Positions 18,201 to 23,005 of a DNA stretch of 23,005 nt are shown piece by piece. Location of the stretch: contig JAZTZP010000122.1 in the NCBI GenBank assembly GCA_045637525.1, forward strand, positions 1 to 23,005, read 5' to 3'. Within the stretch, counting starts at the first letter, position 1, and the number at the start of each line of letters is the position of its first letter. A program made the translations under genes and the position numbers. The DNA is from JAZTZP01 sp045637525. Lineage in GTDB: Bacteria; Bacillota; Clostridia; UBA1381. Under the pieces are notes generated by a model. It ran no database searches. It saw only the letters and a program-made list of their open reading frames with translations, and was not told the origin of the DNA.

Positions 18201-18495
18201 ATGGAAAGAAGAATTCCCTTTGCTTTATAATATTATGGAGGATAAGCCGGGAACTCCTAAATATAATGTAGTTACAAATAACATTTTATGCGGAACTCCT
18301 GATTCAGAATTGAATGAATATATTGTAAAATACGGAACGGTTAAGAACAACATTTCTATTGTGGAAAGTGATTATTATAATTGTTTTAATGATTTTGACA
18401 ATACTGATTTTGGAATACCGACAGATAGCGCAATATATGATTATTTACCTGAATTTGAGTATATTCCGTTTAATGAGATGGGAATCGTGAATTAA
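15295..18495 (+). CDS. Secreted GH141-like beta-helix glycosidase, two-helix form
   Basis: A 1066-aa protein with the signal peptide MKKIKKCIMLLTLFFVL...SVNA. A first DUF1565-like beta-strand region starts near 106 (LYVSETGDDNNSG) and runs to about 260. A domain at about 290-410 carries FLWDSFGKMRPL, shared with the C-terminus of the protein at 4458. The main beta-helix starts near 425 (FYVSTDGNDSNPGT). GEWFLDRNTGRLYIYPP is a strong signature of GH141-type beta-helix enzymes. DSGAVYSGR (Asp857) and SIYFDDC (Asp898, Asp899) keep the 41-residue spacing seen in the paralogue at 1844. Unlike that paralogue it has no copper-amine-oxidase-N-like or SLH domain, so it may be free or held by partners. 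The family is fairly sure; a fucosidase, xylanase or other activity cannot be distinguished. Confidence 0.82.
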   Translation: MKKIKKCIMLLTLFFVLTQSVNAEFFVSIEEGGIVEITGKSSKRLENVNALILNNDDEIVYLDQGVSDENKNYTFKTQIDEENNLKIKIGGNFSDFSQEKVTDDVLYVSETGDDNNSGSYKNPLRTLEKAIEYSQDGSKVVLVGAVEIFNNISCPDKKIEITGGILDIADSLKWHGDVTFSDIQLKAEDVTMDFSGNVCFGENVDVEGRFNITGDSILTVKDGAFGNITSNSLYIYEPADVENIENVENIVFLNGSDFSEKVNGEYTNLIKSGIGGEARIEEGKIKIFPSDGRAYSVDNGEYSVFEREIKPGEHIVEYAYDFHLYSLKLDDTDGVKATISAACRNLNKEENIKPVVVGAVYQNEKLSKVVSKAIEKTGDVTQILNFGNIEAGEFNIKIFLWDSFGKMRPLTNIITEKEAETGNAFYVSTDGNDSNPGTIAEPFLTLDAAQKAARECEGECIVYFREGEYRFDSQIDFNAKDNDTTYAAYNLEKVTFTNTKGIPYSAFSAIEDETVKEKIIDNTAKEKVMCVNLSDLGITKFGKLSQLFGVDIGVVPEPTLCCDNKKMTLARYPNNGFLDITGVKATESDDSSKSFLISGDGFGRAEFWQDNESVWQYGYISNNWAFGATNGSFDENYGYNINIPEDFYSPKKGGRVYFVNLLEEIDMPGEWFLDRNTGRLYIYPPEDVKDNSVFSFTACEADEDSMFNIVNADNISFEGFVFSNIGGKAFDINSSTNISVSNCEFFNVLNTCINTDNTENCSFDGNYIHNVSAKGIVVSGGIKERLKSGNNSVTNNRIMQYAEERKTYSAAITLAGVGNLAAHNEISDSTHLAIAFKGQKHVMELNEIINVCTDTSDSGAVYSGRNWAYQGNIIRYNYFENIKQNVPGDYPVHSIYFDDCFSSAEVYGNVFYNCDSAGFIGGGRGNVFNNNVMINCGKSVTGNSRGMLDSSVLLKTFAATAGHCYQNDIWKEEFPLLYNIMEDKPGTPKYNVVTNNILCGTPDSELNEYIVKYGTVKNNISIVESDYYNCFNDFDNTDFGIPTDSAIYDYLPEFEYIPFNEMGIVN
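16137..16164 (+). repeat. Perfect 12-bp inverted repeat inside a coding region
   Basis: GGAAGGGAAAAT (16137-16148), loop AAAA, then ATTTTCCCTTCC (16153-16164). It encodes part of EEGKIKIFPS. No T-run follows, so it is not a standard terminator; it could fold in the mRNA or be chance. Confidence 0.8.
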
Positions 18496-18527
18496 AATAT
18501 GTTTATTTAGGAGATGGAAATATAACT

Positions 18528-20522
18528 ATGAAATCAAAAGAAGCATTAAAATTACTGGACAATGAATTAATATACTGGTCAAGATTAGGTTGGGCGGCGG
18601 ATCCGCATGTTGTAGATGACAAGGGTGAGGTACTGCTTTATGAAGATATGGAAGTTAATATGAAATACTGCCGTCAGATGATTGGCGAATGCGGAATAGG
18701 AGTTCTTTGCTCCAGACTGCCGGTGGGGTGGACTGATGTTGAGACATACAATTTCAATACAGCGGATAAGGTGTTGGATGCGTTATTTGCTGAGTTTCCT
18801 GATTTGCATTATATTCCGAGGCTTACGCTTAATGCTCCATGGGGCTGGCAAAAAGCAAATCCCGATGAGCTTTGCTTATATGAAACTGCTGATTTTAAAA
18901 ACAGTGATGAAATTTCGGCGGCAGTGGGGACTCCGATACAGGACGGCCGTGGTGAGTCAAAGCAAGGAAGTGTATTCGCATTTCAGAGCTTTGCTTCAAA
19001 GAAGTGGCTTAATGATGCGAAAGTAGCACTCGGTCTTATGATAGAACATCTTGAAGAGAGATACGGAGAAAGAATGCTCGGATATCATGTCGAGTACGGA
19101 AGGTGCGGAGAGACACATTTCTGGGGTGGGAGTGCCGATCACAGTAAGGTAAATAAAAAAGCGTTTTATGATTTTTGTATAAAGAAATATGAGTCAGCCG
19201 GGAAATTGTCAGCTGCATGGGGAATAGAAAATATAACTCCCGAAAATATTGTAATACCAAAAAATGCCGAAAGATATAAAAAAGCTCCCGATCTTGATTC
19301 ATTCTTCCATATGGGTGAAGAGAATATTATTTACCGTGATTACAATGAATACAGAAAAGCTCTGAGCTTAGAACTTGTAAACACTTTATGCAAAGAGGCA
19401 AAGGAAAAGTCGGGCGGTAAGCTTGTCGGACTGTTCCATGGATACATAGTTCATGACGGTGCTGATTATCATGGTCATACGGATATTGAAGAGCTTTTAA
19501 ACAGCGAGTATGTGGATTATATGACAGCTCCGAAATTCTATTACCGTTGTGAATACGGAGAGCCTTGCGGTTCACATTGTCCGCCGATGTCTTTAAAGAG
19601 AAAAAACAAGGTGTGGATTGAAGAAATCGATACAAGAACGCATATGCCGGCAATGGGCAAGTTTACGACAGGACCTGAAATTGCTCCGATTGGTCATGCA
19701 AATAATATGGATGAAACACGCTGGGTACTGTGGCGTGAGTTTGCAAGGTGCGAAATGGCAGGCGCAGTTTGCTGGTATATGGACTTAGGCGGCGGCTGGT
19801 TTGATGATGAGGATATTTTAAAGGAAATGACAAAGATAAATGATATGCGGCACACGCTTTCAAAAATGAAGCGTGAAAGCGTATCGGAAATCTTAGTGGT
19901 TGTTGATGAAGAAAATCAGATAATGACAACTCAGGACCATGGTTTTCATGTAAGAGCTTTGCAGGATACGATATGCGAAACTGCAATGACCGGTGCGCCT
20001 TATGATATGTGCAGACAAAAAGAGCTTTGTGAAATGGATTTAGCCAAGTATAAGCTTGTTATATTCTTAAATGCATTTTTGATGAGCCATGAAGAGTTTT
20101 CAAAGCTGAATTTTTCTAAAAATACGCATTTTATATGGAATTATGCTCCGGGACACATCAAGGGCGATACTACAAGGCTTACGGGAATGAAAATAAAAGA
20201 AACAGGGCTTTATGATAATTTCCCTTATCTTGAAATCATACCGGAGGACGGAGTGGAAGTTCTTGAAAGATACGTCGAAACTGCAATACAATATAAAGAT
20301 ATTCCAAAGCTTGAAGTCTTGCCTGAAAGTGGCATCAGGACTGCGGTAAAAGGAAACAATATGCTTGCAGTACTGCCGTCAGTTAACAGACAGATAATAA
20401 GAGCTTTTGCAGAAAAAGCCGGATGTAAAATGCATGCACCGGCAGGCAATATCGTATATGGCGATAGCAGATTTACGGCAATATTTAACGATAAGGGATT
20501 TCAATTTAACCTGAATAAATAA
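18528..20522 (+). CDS. Cytoplasmic GH42-like glycosidase
   Basis: A 664-aa protein with no signal peptide, so it acts in the cytoplasm on imported material. Residues of about 1-430 form a TIM-barrel-like region of the GH42/clan GH-A type. Candidate catalytic glutamates are Glu189 or Glu195 in GYHVEYGRCGETHFWG (acid/base side) and Glu365 or Glu366 in KVWIEEIDTRT (nucleophile side), a spacing near that of GH42. Residues of about 450-560 resemble the GH42 trimerisation (glutamine-amidotransferase-like) domain, with ILVVVDEE, GAPYDMC and YKLVIFLNAF. It differs enough from classical beta-galactosidases that the substrate is open. The only RBS-like site, AGGAG at 18509-18513, is 14 nt from the ATG, which is long. 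It is the last gene of the locus, followed by a weak hairpin and the nag promoter. Confidence 0.75.
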   Translation: MKSKEALKLLDNELIYWSRLGWAADPHVVDDKGEVLLYEDMEVNMKYCRQMIGECGIGVLCSRLPVGWTDVETYNFNTADKVLDALFAEFPDLHYIPRLTLNAPWGWQKANPDELCLYETADFKNSDEISAAVGTPIQDGRGESKQGSVFAFQSFASKKWLNDAKVALGLMIEHLEERYGERMLGYHVEYGRCGETHFWGGSADHSKVNKKAFYDFCIKKYESAGKLSAAWGIENITPENIVIPKNAERYKKAPDLDSFFHMGEENIIYRDYNEYRKALSLELVNTLCKEAKEKSGGKLVGLFHGYIVHDGADYHGHTDIEELLNSEYVDYMTAPKFYYRCEYGEPCGSHCPPMSLKRKNKVWIEEIDTRTHMPAMGKFTTGPEIAPIGHANNMDETRWVLWREFARCEMAGAVCWYMDLGGGWFDDEDILKEMTKINDMRHTLSKMKRESVSEILVVVDEENQIMTTQDHGFHVRALQDTICETAMTGAPYDMCRQKELCEMDLAKYKLVIFLNAFLMSHEEFSKLNFSKNTHFIWNYAPGHIKGDTTRLTGMKIKETGLYDNFPYLEIIPEDGVEVLERYVETAIQYKDIPKLEVLPESGIRTAVKGNNMLAVLPSVNRQIIRAFAEKAGCKMHAPAGNIVYGDSRFTAIFNDKGFQFNLNK

Positions 20523-20531
20523 AATATTAAT

Positions 20532-20578
20532 CGTCCCTGAAGGTGGTTGTGCACTTTAGGGACGTCGTGTCTGTTTTT
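20532..20578 (+). terminator. Weak terminator-like hairpin
   Basis: CGTCCCT...AGGGACG forms a 7-bp outer stem (20532-20564). It is extended inward by a GUG/CAC pairing with one bulge. A T5 run (20574-20578) follows 9 nt later. It could end the glycan locus, but the spacing to the T-run is poor. Confidence 0.45.
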
Positions 20579-20637
20579 CGCTGATATTAAAAACAAATCA
20601 TGTACCCAAAATCAAAGCATTTTTATCTGTTTTTATA

Positions 20638-20666
20638 TTGACATTATATTTTCGGTATGATATAAT
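20638..20666 (+). promoter_or_regulatory. Consensus sigma-A promoter of nagB-nagA
   Basis: TTGACA at 20638-20643 and TATAAT at 20661-20666 are separated by exactly 17 nt, with TG one base before the -10 (extended -10). Transcription would start near 20673 and leave a leader of about 40 nt. Every element is at consensus, so a repressor would be expected to control it. Confidence 0.9.
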
Positions 20667-20667
20667 G
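20642..20667. promoter_or_regulatory. Possible operator palindrome on the nag promoter
   Basis: CATTATAT (20642-20649) and ATATAATG (20660-20667) form a perfect 8-bp inverted repeat with a 10-nt spacer, overlapping both promoter boxes. It does not resemble GntR-type NagR sites I know, and its AT-richness makes chance possible. Confidence 0.35.
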
Positions 20668-20713
20668 AAAAAGGCAGAAGCTGAAAAATATACTATCCGA
20701 GGAGATTATTACT

Positions 20714-21442
20714 ATGCGTGTTATTGTATGTAAAAATTATGAAGAAATGTCAGACAAAGCGACAGACCTTGTAAGAAGCCAGATTGTTTTAAAGCCGGAC
20801 AGTGTTTTGGGACTTGCAACAGGCTCTACACCTATCGGTTTGTATCAGAGACTTTGTAAATTATATGAAAAGGGAGATATTGATTTTTCTGAAGTAACAA
20901 CATTTAATCTTGACGAATACTATCCGATTTCAAAGGATAATTCACAAAGCTATTATTATTTTATGAATGAGCAGCTTTTTTCACATATAAATGTAGATAA
21001 AAGTAAAACCTTTATACCAAACGGCGAGACGGACGACCCGGAAAAAGAGTGTGAGGCATACGAAGCCTTAATAGAAGAAGCCGGCGGTATAGATCTGCAG
21101 ATTTTAGGAATAGGACAAAACGGTCATATCGGATTTAATGAGCCGGACGAAAACCTTAATACCAAAACTCATCTTACCGGACTTACACAAAATACAATAG
21201 ACGCAAATTCAAGATTTTTTGAGAAGAAAGAGGATGTGCCGACTAAGGCTCTTACAATGGGAATTGCTACAATATTAAAATCAAAAAAGATAATCATTAT
21301 GGCAAACGGGGAAAGTAAGCGTGCAGCAGTTGCGGAGCTTCTTAACGAGGATATTACAACAAGCACACCGGCAACAATGCTTAAGGTTCATCCGGATGTT
21401 GTGCTTATTTGCGATGAAGAGGCTTTCGGCAAGGAGGCATAA
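20714..21442 (+). CDS. nagB: Glucosamine-6-phosphate deaminase
   Basis: A 242-aa enzyme that converts glucosamine-6-phosphate to fructose-6-phosphate and ammonia, the entry of amino sugars into glycolysis. The length matches the short Bacillus-type enzyme that lacks the allosteric C-terminal extension. Motifs seen: GLATGSTP (phosphate loop, 33-40), NLDEYYP (Asp67, catalytic), GIGQNGHIGFNEP (Asn136, His138, Glu143) and KALTMGI. AGGAG at 20700-20704 lies 9 nt before the ATG. It is first in a two-gene unit with nagA and has its own strong promoter, so it is probably regulated apart from the upstream glycan locus. Confidence 0.97.
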   Translation: MRVIVCKNYEEMSDKATDLVRSQIVLKPDSVLGLATGSTPIGLYQRLCKLYEKGDIDFSEVTTFNLDEYYPISKDNSQSYYYFMNEQLFSHINVDKSKTFIPNGETDDPEKECEAYEALIEEAGGIDLQILGIGQNGHIGFNEPDENLNTKTHLTGLTQNTIDANSRFFEKKEDVPTKALTMGIATILKSKKIIIMANGESKRAAVAELLNEDITTSTPATMLKVHPDVVLICDEEAFGKEA

Positions 21443-21445
21443 GCT

Positions 21446-22504
21446 GTGACTATATTTAAGAATGCTGATATAAACGGCGTTATTACCGATATTGTGGTTG
21501 ATGACGGCAGGTTTGTAAAAATCGGAAAAACAGATAAAGACGGCTTGGATTTGGGCGGGAATGCAGTTTTCCCCGGTCTTGTTGATATTCACTGTCATGG
21601 CTGTATGGGATATGATACCATGGATGGTATATATCTTAACGAGATGTCGGAATATCAGGCTTTAAACGGCATTACATCGTGGTTTCCCACTACCATGACT
21701 ATGGATTATGAGAGCATAAAACGAGTTGTGAATACAGACATAAATAAAATTAAGGGTGCAAATGTTTTAGGCTTTCACCTTGAGGGTCCGTACATAGCTC
21801 CGGAATTTAAAGGAGCGCAAAACGGTGAGTTTATACGAAACCCAGACTTGGAAGAATACAGAAAATGGGACAATGCAAAGCTTGTAACAATCGCTCCGGA
21901 ACTTGACGGAGCAACTGAATTTATAAAGGAATGTGACGGTGTTGTATGCATAGGTCATACCGGTGCGGACTATGAGACAGCCTCGGCAGCAATACAGGCA
22001 GGTGCGAATTGCCTTACACATACATTTAACGCAATGCCACCTTTGCATCACAGAAACCCCGGTGTAATAGGTGCGGCGATTGATAACGATGCATATGTTC
22101 AGGTAATATGCGACGGAATACATATTCATAAAAGCGTTATAACGGCGCTTTACAGAATTTTCGGAAAGAAAATGATTCTGATAAGTGATTCTATGCGTGC
22201 TGCCGGAATGCCGGACGGTGAGTATGAGCTGGGCGGTCAGCAGATGACTGTTGAAAACGGAATAGCTAAAACTCCCGATGGTGCAATTGCCGGAAGTACG
22301 TCTAATCTCTTTAAATGCGTTAGAAAAGCGATAGAGTTTGGAATTGCACGGGAAGATGCTTTCTATATGGCGTCAACAGCCCCGTCGGAGCTCATGGGAA
22401 TAAATAAAGGAAAAATTAAAGAAGGCTTTGACGCCGATTTTATAGTTGTTGATAAGGATAATAATCTTCTCAAAACAATAATAGGCGGAAATGAAATTAA
22501 ATAA
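21446..22504 (+). CDS. nagA: N-acetylglucosamine-6-phosphate deacetylase
   Basis: A 352-aa metal-dependent amidohydrolase that removes acetate from N-acetylglucosamine-6-phosphate, giving the substrate of NagB. Motifs in order: PGLVDIHCHG (His49, His51), GFHLEGPY (Glu113, metal ligand), CIGHTGA (His171), THTFNAMPPLHHR (His192), DGIHIH and ISDSM (Asp248, catalytic). It is slightly shorter than the usual 380 or so residues, mainly at the N-terminal strand region, but no key residue is missing. The GTG start is fixed by AAGGAGG at 21431-21437, inside the end of nagB, 8 nt upstream. Only 3 nt separate the genes, so they are co-transcribed and probably translationally coupled. A strong terminator follows. 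Confidence 0.97.
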   Translation: MTIFKNADINGVITDIVVDDGRFVKIGKTDKDGLDLGGNAVFPGLVDIHCHGCMGYDTMDGIYLNEMSEYQALNGITSWFPTTMTMDYESIKRVVNTDINKIKGANVLGFHLEGPYIAPEFKGAQNGEFIRNPDLEEYRKWDNAKLVTIAPELDGATEFIKECDGVVCIGHTGADYETASAAIQAGANCLTHTFNAMPPLHHRNPGVIGAAIDNDAYVQVICDGIHIHKSVITALYRIFGKKMILISDSMRAAGMPDGEYELGGQQMTVENGIAKTPDGAIAGSTSNLFKCVRKAIEFGIAREDAFYMASTAPSELMGINKGKIKEGFDADFIVVDKDNNLLKTIIGGNEIK

Positions 22505-22553
22505 AGGCAAAAAGGCAGGAACACCGGCTATTTCGGAAAATACCGATAAATAC

Positions 22554-22596
22554 AGTCTTTCTCATGGTTTTTTATACCGTGAGAGAGACTTTTTTT
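22554..22596 (+). terminator. Rho-independent terminator after nagA
   Basis: AGTCTTTCTCATGGT (22554-22568) pairs with ACCGTGAGAGAGACT (22576-22590) over 15 bp with two G-U pairs and a 7-nt loop. It runs straight into seven T residues (22590-22596). Confidence 0.92.
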
Positions 22597-22621
22597 GCTT
22601 AAAATTAAGTTTTTTAAAAGT

Positions 22622-22653
22622 TTGCAATAACTGCGAGTAAAAGCTGTTATAAT
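22622..22653 (+). promoter_or_regulatory. Extended -10 promoter before the last frame
   Basis: TGTTATAAT at 22645-22653 is an exact extended -10 site. TTGCAA at 22622-22627 is 20 nt upstream, too far for a good -35, but an extended -10 can work without one. It would transcribe the 7-nt-phased repeat and the final frame. Confidence 0.6.
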
Positions 22654-22656
22654 GGA

Positions 22657-22717
22657 AGTGAACAGTGAGCAGTGAACAGTAATAACTGATTACTGACTAC
22701 TGTTTACTGATAACTGA
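22657..22717. repeat. Seven-nt-phased inverted repeat
   Basis: Eight successive 7-nt units and a partial ninth: AGTGAAC, AGTGAGC, AGTGAAC, AGTAATA, then ACTGATT, ACTGACT, ACTGTTT, ACTGATA, ACTG. The left units carry CAGT and the right units ACTG, so the two halves are imperfect reverse complements and can fold together. It lies between a promoter and the final open frame. Such short heptad repeats are often variable in copy number. Confidence 0.75.
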
Positions 22718-22720
22718 CCG

Positions 22721-23005
22721 GTGGAGGAGATAACGGCTCGGTATATATCGGAGCTTTATGCTGATGATGACGCTTTATTACGGTTTATTGATATTACTGA
22801 GGGTAAGGAGCATATACGGAGATTGTTTTCTTATGCACGGAACGGGGTGTTAAATGATTCGAACAGGGAGTTGACAAAGGATAAGAATGGTGGTATAATA
22901 AGAACAGAGCGTGATAAAGATATGTTAAAAGTGAATACCGGCGGAAAAAGAAATGAAAAAAAGCTCACAAAAGAACAAATAAAAGAAGCCATTGAATATG
23001 CAGTT
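22721..23005 (+). CDS. Unrecognised open frame, truncated by the window end
   Basis: Ninety-five codons without a stop from GTG 22721 (an in-frame TGA is at 22715) to the window end. The product begins VEEITARYISELYADDD and continues with LLRFIDITEGKEHIRRLFSYARNGVLND, then a charged region and LTKEQIKEAIEYAV. I do not recognise the family. No convincing RBS precedes the GTG; GGAGGAG lies just inside the frame. Four CGG arginine codons in 95 codons contrast with the AGA-dominated genes of the rest of the window, hinting at a foreign origin. It could be the start of a mobile-element gene, an N-terminally damaged gene cut by the adjacent repeat, or, over its first part, not coding, since a consensus promoter lies inside it. 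Confidence 0.4.
   Translation, partial: MEEITARYISELYADDDALLRFIDITEGKEHIRRLFSYARNGVLNDSNRELTKDKNGGIIRTERDKDMLKVNTGGKRNEKKLTKEQIKEAIEYAV
22871..22899 (+). promoter_or_regulatory. Consensus promoter inside the last frame
   Basis: TTGACA (22871-22876) and TATAAT (22894-22899) with a 17-nt spacer and TG one base before the -10. It would start transcription near 22906. Either a gene begins after it, beyond or near the window end, or the match is an accident within coding sequence. Confidence 0.55.

Noticed and set aside
19036..19986. Several minus-strand frames over the GH42-like gene
   Set aside because: Their Cys/His/Leu-rich compositions look like antisense artefacts; the + strand frame carries enzyme motifs.
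22505..22553. Second hairpin around CGGCTATTT and AAAATACCG after nagA
   Set aside because: The pairing has internal mismatches; the adjacent strong terminator already explains the region.
22657..22717. Relation between the heptad repeat and the GTGAAAT element at 1-292
   Set aside because: Both contain GTGAA, but the unit length, architecture and absence of unique hairpins between spacers differ; the shared string is too short.

Overview
The window reads as a low-GC Gram-positive anaerobe of the class Clostridia. This is inferred from AGGAGG-type ribosome binding sites, strong AGA/ATA/TTA codon preference, secreted proteins with S-layer homology (SLH) and copper-amine-oxidase-N-like domains, and a lipoprotein sugar-binding protein of the LplA/DUF3502 type. 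The style resembles gut plant-glycan degraders that display enzymes on an S-layer (for example Monoglobus-like lineages), but lineage cannot be fixed from the sequence alone. All convincing genes are on the + strand.

Region 1 (1-356) has no gene. It holds a striking 292-bp structured element with 11-bp terminal inverted repeats and ten short perfect hairpins separated by GTGAAAT on the left arm and ATTTCAC on the right arm. The spacers pair with one another, so the whole element can fold into a ladder of four-way junctions. A third copy of the terminal repeat sits just downstream and supplies a TATAAT box ahead of the first gene.

Region 2 (357-20522) looks like one glycan-use locus of seven genes with short gaps: a sugar-binding lipoprotein; a secreted GH141-like beta-helix protein ending in a copper-amine-oxidase-N-like domain; a secreted protein with three copies of a lectin-like beta-sandwich module; a 1642-aa surface protein (same module, Ig-like repeats, CBM4/9-like domain, Gly/Ser linker, three SLH repeats, SGNH esterase, terminal beta-sandwich); a divergent SLH-type surface protein; a second, larger GH141-like beta-helix protein; and a cytoplasmic GH42-like glycosidase. 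The plausible flow is binding, de-esterification and cleavage at the cell surface, capture by the lipoprotein and import, then cytoplasmic hydrolysis. ABC permeases are not in the window.

Region 3 (20523-22597) is a separate amino-sugar unit: a consensus sigma-A promoter, nagB, nagA three bases later, and a strong terminator. It turns N-acetylglucosamine-6-phosphate into fructose-6-phosphate.

Region 4 (22598-23005) starts with an extended -10 promoter and a 7-nt-phased inverted repeat, followed by an unrecognised open frame that runs off the window and uses CGG arginine codons unlike its neighbours. No rRNA, tRNA, CRISPR array or transposase gene was recognised.
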